A program made the position numbers and the translations under genes. From positions 683,553-747,552 of the forward strand of contig NW_027478457.1 of NCBI RefSeq assembly GCF_051014685.1: 64,000 bases of DNA. The letters run 5' to 3'. Below, piece by piece: positions 40,555 to 50,800 of the stretch. Positions within the stretch are counted from its first letter, which is position 1, and every line of letters begins with the position of its first letter. The notes under the pieces were generated by a model. That model made no database searches and was not told the origin of the DNA. It saw only the letters and a list, made by a program, of their open reading frames with translations. Source of the DNA: Ptiloglossa arizonensis. Lineage: Eukaryota > Arthropoda > Insecta > Hymenoptera > Colletidae.

Positions 40555-42324
40555 GTGAATTTTTCTCCTAGGCCATTCTGGTTAAGCGATTAGAGCCGCA
40601 GAATTGCGAAAAATTTGTTCTCTTCTCAACCATTTCTTATCTTCAAACTCCCATATCTCGCGAACGGATTGACTTAACCCAAAAATTCCTATTGCATCTG
40701 AAAGTAGAAACTCGCCCGATTACAACGGCATTTGTATTTTTCTCCTAGGCCATTCTGGTTAAGCGTATGGAGCAGCAGAAGTGCGAAAAATTTGTTGTCT
40801 TGTCAACCATTTCTTAGCTTCAAAGTCCCATATCTCGCGAACGGATTGACCTAACCCAAAAATTCCTATTGCATCTGAAAGTAGAAACTCGCCCGATTAC
40901 AACGGTATGTGTATTTTTTCCCTAGGCCATTCTGGTTAAGCGTTTGGAGCAGCAGAAGTGTGAAAAATTTGTTGTCTTGTCAACCATTTCTTAGCTTCAA
41001 ACACCCATATCTCGCGAACGGATTGACCTAACTCAAAAATTCCTATTGCATCTGAAAGTAGAAACTCGCCCGATTACAACGGTATGTGAATTTTTCTCCT
41101 AGGCCATTCTGGTTAAGCGATTGGAGCAGCAGAAGTGCGAAAAATTTGTTGTCTTGTCAACCATTTCTTAGCTTCAAAGTCCCATATCTCGCGAACGGAT
41201 TGACCTAACCCAAAAATTCCTATTGCATCTGAAAGTAGAAACTCGCCCGATTACAACGGTATGTGTATTTTTTCCCTAGGCCATTCTGGTTAAGCGTTTG
41301 GAGCAGCAGAAGTGTGAAAAATTTGTTGTCTTGTCAACCATTTCTTAGCTTCAAACTCCCATATCTCGGGAACGGATTGACCTAACTCAAAAATTCCTAT
41401 TGCATCTGAAAGTAGAAACTCGCCCGATTACAACGGTATGTGAATTTTTCTCCTAGGCCATTCTGGTTAAGCGATTAGAGCCGCAGAATTGCGAAAAATT
41501 TGTTCTCTTCTCAACCATTTCTTATCTTCAAACTCCCATATCTCGCGAACGGATTGACTTAACCCAAAAATTCCTATTGCATCTGAAAGTAGAAACTCGC
41601 CCGATTACAACGGTATTTGTATTTTTCTCCTAGGCCATTCTGGTTAAGCGTATGGAGCAGCAGAAGTGCGAAAAATTTGTTGTCTTGTCAACCATTTCTT
41701 AGCTTCAAAGTCCCATATCTCGCGAACGGATTGACCTAACCCAAAAATTCCTATTGCATCTGAAAGTAGAAACTCGCCCGATTACAACGGTATGTGTATT
41801 TTTTCCCTAGGCCATTCTGGTTAAGCGTTTGGAGCAGCAGAAGTGTGAAAAATTTGTTGTCTTGTCAACCATTTCTTAGCTTCAAACTTCCATATCTCGC
41901 GAACGGATTGACCTAACTCAAAAATTCCTATTGCATCTGAAAGTAGAAACTCGCCCGATTACAACGGTATGTGAATTTTTCTCCTAGGCCATTCTGGTTA
42001 AGCGATTGGAGCAGCAGAAGTGCGAAAAATTTGTTGTCTTGTCAACCATTTCTTAGCTTCAAAGTCCCATATCTCGCGAACGGATTGACCTAACCCAAAA
42101 ATTCCTATTGCATCTGAAAGTAGAAACTCGCCCGATTACAACGGTATGTGTATTTTTTCCCTAGGCCATTCTGGTTAAGCGTTTGGAGCAGCAGAAGTGT
42201 GAAAAATTTGTTGTCTTGTCAACCATTTCTTAGCTTCAAACTCCCATATCTCGCGAACGGATTGACCTAACTCAAAAATTCCTATTGCATCTGAAAGTAG
42301 AAACTCGCCCGATTACAACGGTAT
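40555..42324 (+). repeat. 5-monomer (885-bp) tandem unit, two copies
   Basis: Bases 40,555-41,439 and 41,440-42,324 are two adjacent copies of an 885-base, five-monomer unit. Markers at matching places are GTGAATTTTTCTCC, TTATCTTCAAACTCC, GCGTATGGAGCAG (near 40,766 and 41,651) and the GTGTGAAAAATTTG monomer. The copies differ by a few point changes, such as ACGGCATTTG against ACGGTATTTG. Confidence 0.85.
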
Positions 42325-43244
42325 GTGAATTTTTCTCCTAGGCCATTCTGGTTAAGCGATTAGAGCCGCAGAATTGCGAAAAATTTGTTGTCTTGTCAAC
42401 CATTTCTTAGCTTCATAGTCCCATATCTCGCGAACGGATTGACCTAACCCAAAAATTCCTATTGCATCTGAAAGTAGAAACTCGCCCGATTACAACGGTA
42501 TGTGTATTTTTTCCCTAGGCCATTCTGGTTAAGCGTTTGGAGCAGCAGAAGTGTGAAAAATTTGTTGTCTTGTCAACCATTTCTTAGCTTCAAACTCCCA
42601 TATCTCGCGAACGGATTGACCTAACTCAAAAATTCCTATTGCATCTGAAAGTAGAAACTCGCCCGATTACAACGGTATGTGAATTTTTCTCCTAGGCCAT
42701 TCTGGTTAAGCGATTAGAGCCGCAGAATTGCGAAAAATTTGTTCTCTTCTCAACCATTTCTTATCTTCAAACTCCCATATCTCGCGAACGGATTGACTTA
42801 ACCCAAAAATTCCTATTGCATCTGAATGTAGAAACTCGCCCGATTACAACGGTATTTGTATTTTTCTCCTAGGCCATTCTGGTTAAGCGATTAGAGCCGC
42901 AGAATTGCGAAAAATTTGTTCTCTTCTCAACCATTTCTTAGCTTCAATCTCTCATATCGCGCGAACGGATTGACCTAACCCAAAAATTCCTATTGGATTT
43001 GAAAGTAGAAACTCGCCCGATTACAACGGTATACGTATTTTTTCCCTAGGCCATTCTGGTTAAGCGATTGGAGCAGCAGAAGTGCAAAAAATTTCTTGTC
43101 TTCACAACCATTTCTTCGCTTCAAACTCCCATATCTCGCGAACGGATTGACCTAACCCAAAAATTCCTATTGGATTTGAAAGTAGAAACTCGCCCGATTA
43201 CAACGGTATACGTATTTTTTCCCTAGGCCATTCTGGTTAAGCGA
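42325..43244 (+). repeat. Transition monomers between 5-mer and 7-mer families
   Basis: Five to six monomers mix markers of the region to the left (GATTAGAGCCGCAG, GTGAATTTTTCTCC) with the first monomers of the family to the right (GTGCAAAAAATTTCTTG, TTGGATTTGAAAG, GGTATACG). Most of this segment is repeated near 46,990-47,900, 4,779 bases (27 monomers) later. The two differ at a few points, for example GAATGTAG against GAAAGTAG. Confidence 0.8.
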
Positions 43245-43614
43245 TTGGAGCAGCAGAAGTGCAAAAAATTTCTTGTCTTCTCAACCATTTCTTCGCTTCA
43301 AACTCCCATATCTCGCGAACGGATTGACCTAACACAAAAATTCCTATTGCATCTGAAAGTAGAAACACGCCCGATTACAACGGTAGGTGTATTTTTTCCC
43401 TATGCCATTCTGGTTATGCGTTTGGAGCAGCAGATTTGCGAAAAATTTGTTGTCTTCTCAACCATTTCTTAGCTTCAAACTCCCATATATCGCGAACGGA
43501 TTGACCTAACCCAAAAATTCCTATTGCATCTGAAAGTAGAAACTCGCCCGATTACAACGGTATGTGAATTTTTTCCCTATGCCATTCTGGTTAAGCGTAT
43601 GGAGCAGCAGAATT

Positions 43615-43630
43615 GCAAAAAATTTTTTGC
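43615..43630. repeat. Perfect 16-bp palindrome, GCA...TGC form
   Basis: GCAAAAAATTTTTTGC is its own reverse complement. It is the dyad of the d-type monomer, and I count about ten such copies between 43.6 and 59.2 kb (for example near 45,562 and 48,217). The same form occurs in the left part near 4,302, 7,138 and 12,631. Most other monomers have the one-mismatch version GCGAAAAATTTTTTGC, or are further diverged as in AAATTTGTTCTC. Short dyads and A/T tracts are known in many centromeric satellites, where they can bend DNA or form cruciforms. A role here is inferred only. Confidence 0.85.
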
Positions 43631-43791
43631 CTTCTCAACCATTTCTTGGCTTCAAACTCCCATATCTCGCGAACGGATTGACCTAACCCAAAAATTCCTA
43701 TTGCATCTGAAAGTAGAAACTCGCCCGATTACAACGGTATGTGTATTTTTTCCCTAGGTCATTCTGGTTAAGCGTTTGGAGCAGCAGAATT

Positions 43792-43807
43792 GCGAAAAAT
43801 TTTTCGC
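43792..43807. repeat. Perfect 16-bp palindrome, GCG...CGC form
   Basis: GCGAAAAATTTTTCGC is also a perfect palindrome, at the same monomer position as the GCA...TGC form but with the opposite bases at the third pair. I count 15 copies in e-type monomers between 43.7 and 58.2 kb. Two further e-type copies (near 50,872 and 52,642) end in CGAGATC, which breaks the outermost pair and creates a BglII site. The adjoining TCGCGA gives these monomers a second NruI site. Confidence 0.85.
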
Positions 43808-43900
43808 GATCTCAACCATTTCTTGGCTTCAAACTCCCATATCTCGCGAACGGATTGACCTAACCCAAAAATTCCTATTGCATCTGAAAGTAGAAACTCG

Positions 43901-43915
43901 CCCGATTACAACGGT
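43901..43915 (-). other. CENP-B-box-like motif (one example of many)
   Basis: On the minus strand the sequence reads ACCGTTGTAATCGGG. The CENP-B box core is TTCGnnnnAnnCGGG. Seven of the nine defining bases match: CG, A and CGGG. The first two (TT) are AC here. The motif is at monomer positions 149-163 and is among the best-kept parts of the repeat. The full match would need CGAA where these monomers have CGGT on the plus strand, and I saw no monomer with it. Similar partial boxes are reported in other satellites without CENP-B binding, so this is only suggestive. Confidence 0.4.
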
Positions 43916-46900
43916 ATGTGTATTTTTTCCCTAGGTCATTCTGGTTAAGCGTTTGGAGCAGCAGAAGTGCAAAAAATTTCTTGTCTTCTCAACCATTTCT
44001 TCGCTTCAAACTCCCATATCTCGCGAACGGATTGACCCAACCCAAAAATTCCTGTTGCATCTGAAAGTAGAAACTCGCCCGATTACAACGGTATGTGTAT
44101 TTTTTCCCTAGGCCATTCTGGTTAAGCGTTTGGAGCAGCAGAATTGCGAAAAATTTGTTGTCTTGTCAACCATTTCTTAGCATCAAACTCCCATATCTCG
44201 CGAACGGATTGACTTAACCCAAAAATTCCTATTGCATCTGAAAGTAGAAACTCGCCCGATTACTACGGTATGTGTATTTTTTCCCTAGGCCATTCTGGTT
44301 AAGCGTTCGGAGCAGCAGAATTGCGAAAAATTTGTTGTCTTGTCAACCATTTCTTAGCTTCAAACTCCCATATCTCGCGAACGGATTGACCTAACCCAAA
44401 AATTCCTATTGGATTTGAAAGTAGAAACTCGCCCGATTACAACGGTATACGTATTTTTTCCCTAGGCCATTCTGGTTAAGCGATTGGAGCAGCAGAAGTG
44501 CAAAAAATTTCTTGTCTTCTCAACCATTTCTTCGCTTCAAACTCCCATATCTCGCGAACGGATTGACCTAACCCAAAAATTCCTATTGGATTTGAAAGTA
44601 GAAACTCGCCCGATTACAACGGTATACGTATTTTTTCCCTAGGCCATTCTGGTTAAGCGATTGGAGCAGCAGAAGTGCAAAAAATTTCTTGTCTTCTCAA
44701 CCATTTCTTCGCTTCAAACTCCCATATCTCGCGAACGGATTGACCTAACCCAAAAATTCCTATTGCATCTGAAAGTAGAAACTCGCCCGATTACAACGGT
44801 ATGTGTATTTTTTCCCTAGGTCATTCTGGTTAAGCGTTTGGAGCAGCAGAATTGCGAAAAATTTTTCGCGATCTCAACCATTTCTTGGCTTCAAACTCCC
44901 ATATCTCGCGAACGGATTGACCCAACCCAAAAATTCCTGTTGCATCTGAAAGTAGAAACTCGCCCGATTACAACGGTATGTGTATTTTTTCCCTAGGCCA
45001 TTCTGGTTAAGCGTTTGGAGCAGCAGAATTGCGAAAAATTTGTTGTCTTGTCAACCATTTCTTAGCTTCAAACTCCCATATCTCGCGAACGGATTGACCT
45101 AACCCAAAAATTCCTATTGGATTTGAAAGTAGAAACTCGCCCGATTACAACGGTATACGTATTTTTTCCCTAGGCCATTCTGGTTAAGCGATTGGAGCAG
45201 CAGAAGTGCAAAAAATTTCTTGTCTTCTCAACCATTTCTTCGCTTCAAACTCCCATATCTCGCGAACGGATTGACCTAACACAAAAATTCCTATTGCATC
45301 TGAAAGTAGAAACACGCCCGATTACAACGGTAGGTGTATTTTTTCCCTATGCCATTCTGGTTAAGCGTTTGGAGCAGCAGATTTGCGAAAAATTTGTTGT
45401 CTTCTCAACCATTTCTTAGCTTCAAACTCCCATATATCGCGAACGGATTGACCTAACCCAAAAATTCCTATTGCATCTGAAAGTAGAAACTCGCCCGATT
45501 ACAACGGTATGTGAATTTTTTCCCTATGCCATTCTGGTTAAGCGTATGGAGCAGCAGAATTGCAAAAAATTTTTTGCCTTCTCAACCATTTCTTGGCTTC
45601 AAACTCCCATATCTCGCGAACGGATTGACCTAACCCAAAAATTCCTATTGCATCTGAAAGTAGAAACTCGCCCGATTACAACGGTATGTGTATTTTTTCC
45701 CTAGGTCATTCTGGTTAAGCGTTTGGAGCAGCAGAATTGCGAAAAATTTTTCGCGATCTCAACCATTTCTTGGCTTCAAACTCCCATATCTCGCGAACGG
45801 ATTGACCTAACCCAAAAATTCCTATTGCATCTGAAAGTAGAAACTCGCCCGATTACAACGGTATGTGTATTTTTTCCCTAGGTCATTCTGGTTAAGCGTT
45901 TGGAGCAGCAGAAGTGCAAAAAATTTCTTGTCTTCTCAACCATTTCTTCGCTTCAAACTCCCATATCTCGCGAACGGATTGACCCAACCCAAAAATTCCT
46001 GTTGCATCTGAAAGTAGAAACTCGCCCGATTACAACGGTATGTGTATTTTTTCCCTAGGCCATTCTGGTTAAGCGTTTGGAGCAGCAGAATTGCGAAAAA
46101 TTTGTTGTCTTGTCAACCATTTCTTAGCATCAAACTCCCATATCTCGCGAACGGATTGACTTAACCCAAAAATTCCTATTGCATCTGAAAGTAGAAACTC
46201 GCCCGATTACTACGGTATGTGTATTTTTTCCCTAGGCCATTCTGGTTAAGCGTTCGGAGCAGCAGAATTGCGAAAAATTTGTTGTCTTGTCAACCATTTC
46301 TTAGCTTCAAACTCCCATATCTCGCGAACGGATTGACCTAACCCAAAAATTCCTATTGGATTTGAAAGTAGAAACTCGCCCGATTACAACGGTATACGTA
46401 TTTTTTCCCTAGGCCATTCTGGTTAAGCGATTGGAGCAGCAGAAGTGCAAAAAATTTCTTGTCTTCTCAACCATTTCTTCGCTTCAAACTCCCATATCTC
46501 GCGAACGGATTGACCTAACCCAAAAATTCCTATTGGATTTGAAAGTAGAAACTCGCCCGATTACAACGGTATACGTATTTTTTCCCTAGGCCATTCTGGT
46601 TAAGCGATTGGAGCAGCAGAAGTGCAAAAAATTTCTTGTCTTCTCAACCATTTCTTCGCTTCAAACTCCCATATCTCGCGAACGGATTGACCTAACCCAA
46701 AAATTCCTATTGCATCTGAAAGTAGAAACTCGCCCGATTACAACGGTATGTGTATTTTTTCCCTAGGTCATTCTGGTTAAGCGTTTGGAGCAGCAGAATT
46801 GCGAAAAATTTTTCGCGATCTCAACCATTTCTTGGCTTCAAACTCCCATATCTCGCGAACGGATTGACCCAACCCAAAAATTCCTGTTGCATCTGAAAGT

Positions 46901-46989
46901 AGAAACTCGCCCGATTACAACGGTATGTGTATTTTTTCCCTAGGCCATTCTGGTTAAGCGTTTGGAGCAGCAGAATTGCGAAAAATTTG

Positions 46990-47846
46990 TTGTCTTGTCA
47001 ACCATTTCTTAGCTTCAAACTCCCATATCTCGCGAACGGATTGACCTAACTCAAAAATTCCTATTGCATCTGAAAGTAGAAACTCGCCCGATTACAACGG
47101 TATGTGAATTTTTCTCCTAGGCCATTCTGGTTAAGCGATTAGAGCCGCAGAATTGCGAAAAATTTGTTGTCTTGTCAACCATTTCTTAGCTTCATAGTCC
47201 CATATCTCGCGAACGGATTGACCTAACCCAAAAATTCCTATTGCATCTGAAAGTAGAAACTCGCCCGATTACAACGGTATGTGTATTTTTTCCCTAGGCC
47301 ATTCTGGTTAAGCGTTTGGAGCAGCAGAAGTGTGAAAAATTTGTTGTCTTGTCAACCATTTCTTAGCTTCAAACTCCCATATCTCGCGAACGGATTGACC
47401 TAACTCAAAAATTCCTATTGCATCTGAAAGTAGAAACTCGCCCGATTACAACGGTATGTGAATTTTTCTCCTAGGCCATTCTGGTTAAGCGATTAGAGCC
47501 GCAGAATTGCGAAAAATTTGTTCTCTTCTCAACCATTTCTTATCTTCAAACTCCCATATCTCGCGAACGGATTGACTTAACCCAAAAATTCCTATTGCAT
47601 CTGAAAGTAGAAACTCGCCCGATTACAACGGTATTTGTATTTTTCTCCTAGGCCATTCTGGTTAAGCGATTAGAGCCGCAGAATTGCGAAAAATTTGTTC
47701 TCTTCTCAACCATTTCTTAGCTTCAATCTCTCATATCGCGCGAACGGATTGACCTAACCCAAAAATTCCTATTGGATTTGAAAGTAGAAACTCGCCCGAT
47801 TACAACGGTATACGTATTTTTTCCCTAGGCCATTCTGGTTAAGCGA
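46990..47846 (+). repeat. Returned copy of an older block inside the 7-mer family
   Basis: Five monomers here belong to the GATTAGAGCCGCAG / GTGAATTTTTCTCC family otherwise found at 35-43 kb. They match about 42,210-43,067 at an offset of 4,779 bases. They interrupt the 7-monomer family on both sides. The left junction falls inside a monomer, near 46,990-47,050, where GACCTAACCC changes to GACCTAACTC. Confidence 0.82.
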
Positions 47847-50800
47847 TTGGAGCAGCAGAAGTGCAAAAAATTTCTTGTCTTCTCAACCATTTCTTCGCTT
47901 CAAACTCCCATATCTCGCGAACGGATTGACCTAACCCAAAAATTCCTATTGCATCTGAAAGTAGAAACACGCCCGATTACAACGGTAGGTGTATTTTTTC
48001 CCTATGCCATTCTGGTTAAGCGTTTGGAGCAGCAGATTTGCGAAAAATTTGTTGTCTTCTCAACCATTTCTTAGCTTCAAACTCCCATATATCGCGAACG
48101 GATTGACCTAACCCAAAAATTCCTATTGCATCTGAAAGTAGAAACTCGCCCGATTACAACGGTATGTGACTTTTTTCCCTATGCCATTCTGGTTAAGCGT
48201 ATGGAGCAGCAGAATTGCAAAAAATTTTTTGCCTTCTCAACCATTTCTTGGCTTCAAACTCCCATATCTCGCGAACGGATTGACCTAACCCAAAAATTCC
48301 TATTGCATCTGAAAGTAGAAACTCGCCCGATTACAACGGTATGTGTATTTTTTCCCTAGGTCATTCTGGTTAAGCGTTTGGAGCAGCAGAATTGCGAAAA
48401 ATTTTTCGCGATCTCAACCATTTCTTGGCTTCAAACTCCCATATCTCGCGAACGGATTGACCCAACCCAAAAATTCCTGTTGCATCTGAAAGTAGAAACT
48501 CGCCCGATTACAACGGTATGTGTATTTTTTCCCTAGGCCATTCTGGTTAAGCGTTTGGAGCAGCAGAATTGCGAAAAATTTGTTGTCTTGTCAACCATTT
48601 CTTAGCATCAAACTCCCATATCTCGCGAACGGATTGACTTAACCCAAAAATTCCTATTGCATCTGAAAGTAGAAACTCGCCCGATTACTACGGTATGTGT
48701 ATTTTTTCCCTAGGCCATTCTGGTTAAGCGTTCGGAGCAGCAGAATTGCGAAAAATTTGTTGTCTTGTCAACCATTTCTTAGCTTCAAACTCCCATATCT
48801 CGCGAACGGATTGACCTAACCCAAAAATTCCTATTGGATTTGAAAGTAGAAACTCGCCCGATTACAACGGTATACGTATTTTTTCCCTAGGCCATTCTGG
48901 TTAAGCGATTGGAGCAGCAGAAGTGCAAAAAATTTCTTGTCTTCTCAACCATTTCTTCGCTTCAAACTCCCATATCTCGCGAACGGATTGACCTAACCCA
49001 AAAATCCCTATTGGATTTGAAAGTAGAAACTCGCCCGATTACAACGGTATACGTATTTTTTCCCTAGGCCATTCTGGTTAAGCGATTGGAGCAGCAGAAG
49101 TGCAAAAAATTTCTTGTCTTCTCAACCATTTCTTCGCTTCAAACTCCCATATCTCGCGAACGGATTGACCTAACCCAAAAATTCCTATTGCATCTGAAAG
49201 TAGAAACACGCCCGATTACAACGGTAGGTGTATTTTTTCCCTATGCCATTCTGGTTAAGCGTTTGGAGCAGCAGATTTGCGAAAAATTTGTTGTCTTCTC
49301 AACCATTTCTTAGCTTCAAACTCCCATATATCGCGAACGGATTGACCTAACCCAAAAATTCCTATTGCATCTGAAAGTAGAAACTCGCCCGATTACAACG
49401 GTATGTGAATTTTTTCCCTATGCCATTCTGGTTAAGCGTATGGAGCAGCAGAATTGCAAAAAATTTTTTGCCTTCTCAACCATTTCTTGGCTTCAAACTC
49501 CCATATCTCGCGAACGGATTGACCTAACCCAAAAATTCCTATTGCATCTGAAAGTAGAAACTCGCCCGATTACAACGGTATGTGTATTTTTTCCCTAGGT
49601 CATTCTGGTTAAGCGTTTGGAGCAGCAGAATTGCGAAAAATTTTTCGCGATCTCAACCATTTCTTGGCTTCAAACTCCCATATCTCGCGAACGGATTGAC
49701 CCAACCCAAAAATTCCTGTTGCATCTGAAAGTAGAAACTCGCCCGATTACAACGGTATGTGTATTTTTTCCCTAGGCCATTCTGGTTAAGCGTTTGGAGC
49801 AGCAGAATTGCGAAAAATTTGTTGTCTTGTCAACCATTTCTTAGCATCAAACTCCCATATCTCGCGAACGGATTGACTTAACCCAAAAATTCCTATTGCA
49901 TCTGAAAGTAGAAACTCGCCCGATTACTACGGTATGTGTATTTTTTCCCTAGGCCATTCTGGTTAAGCGTTCGGAGCAGCAGAATTGCGAAAAATTTGTT
50001 GTCTTGTCAACCATTTCTTAGCTTCAAACTCCCATATCTCGCGAACGGATTGACCTAACCCAAAAATTCCTATTGGATTTGAAAGTAGAAACTCGCCCGA
50101 TTACAACGGTATACGTATTTTTTCCCTAGGCCATTCTGGTTAAGCGATTGGAGCAGCAGAAGTGCAAAAAATTTCTTGTCTTCTCAACCATTTCTTCGCT
50201 TCAAACTCCCATATCTCGCGAACGGATTGACCTAACCCAAAAATTCCTATTGGATTTGAAAGTAGAAACTCGCCCGATTACAACGGTATACGTATTTTTT
50301 CCCTAGGCCATTCTGGTTAAGCGATTGGAGCAGCAGAAGTGCAAAAAATTTCTTGTCTTCTCAACCATTTCTTCGCTTCAAACTCCCATATCTCGCGAAC
50401 GGATTGACCTAACCCAAAAATTCCTATTGCATCTGAAAGTAGAAACACGCCCGATTACAACGGTAGGTGTATTTTTTCCCTATGCCATTCTGGTTAAGCG
50501 TTTGGAGCAGCAGATTTGCGAAAAATTTGTTCTCTTCTCAACCATTTCTTAGCTTCAAACTCCCATATATCGCGAACGGATTGACCTAACCCAAAAATTC
50601 CTATTGCATCTGAAAGTAGAAACTCGCCCGATTACAACGGTATGTGAATTTTTTCCCTATGCCATTCTGGTTAAGCGTATGGAGCAGCAGAATTGCAAAA
50701 AATTTTTTGCCTTCTCAACCATTTCTTGGCTTCAAACTCCCATATCTCGCGAACGGATTGACCTAACCCAAAAATTCCTATTGCATCTGAAAGTAGAAAC

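Larger units (their letters stand above)
43753..43929 (+). repeat. Representative 177-bp monomer with internal map
   Basis: This copy runs from one CCTAGG to the next and serves as a map, counting the first C as position 1. CCTAGG (AvrII) is at 1-6. GGAGCAGCAG is at about 26-35. The A/T dyad lies at 40-55. A TGG/TAG alternation lies at 72-74. TCGCGA (NruI) is at 92-97. A second A5TT tract lies at about 115-121. The CENP-B-box-like motif is at 149-163. GTATGT is at 162-167, and a T6 tract followed by CCC leads into the next CCTAGG. Complete AvrII or NruI digestion should give a 177-bp ladder, with the missing steps reflecting monomers whose site has mutated. This particular copy carries the perfect GCG...CGC form of the dyad. 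Confidence 0.95.
43245..46990 (+). repeat. 11-monomer (1,947-bp) tandem duplication
   Basis: Bases 43,245-45,191 and 45,192 to about 46,990 are near-identical copies of an 11-monomer unit. Each contains the monomer types that build the 7-monomer unit further right, plus extra copies. Both copies include the same hybrid monomer (near 43,953 and 45,900): a GTGCAAAAAATTTCTTG front joined to a GACCCAACCC...CTGTTGCATCTG rear. The hybrid therefore predates the duplication. I noted one difference, GGTTATGCG near 43,424 against GGTTAAGCG. Confidence 0.88.

Noticed and set aside
43850..43875. Telomere-like CCTAACCC once per monomer
   Set aside because: It is a single short match to the TTAGGG-type complement in each 177-base unit and never occurs in tandem. 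It is not a telomeric tract.
43753..43929. Monomer as an old dimer of a unit of about 88 bp
   Set aside because: Both halves contain an AAAAATT tract and a TTC(C/T)TATTG/TTCTGGTT-like stretch, but no convincing alignment over the halves can be made by eye.
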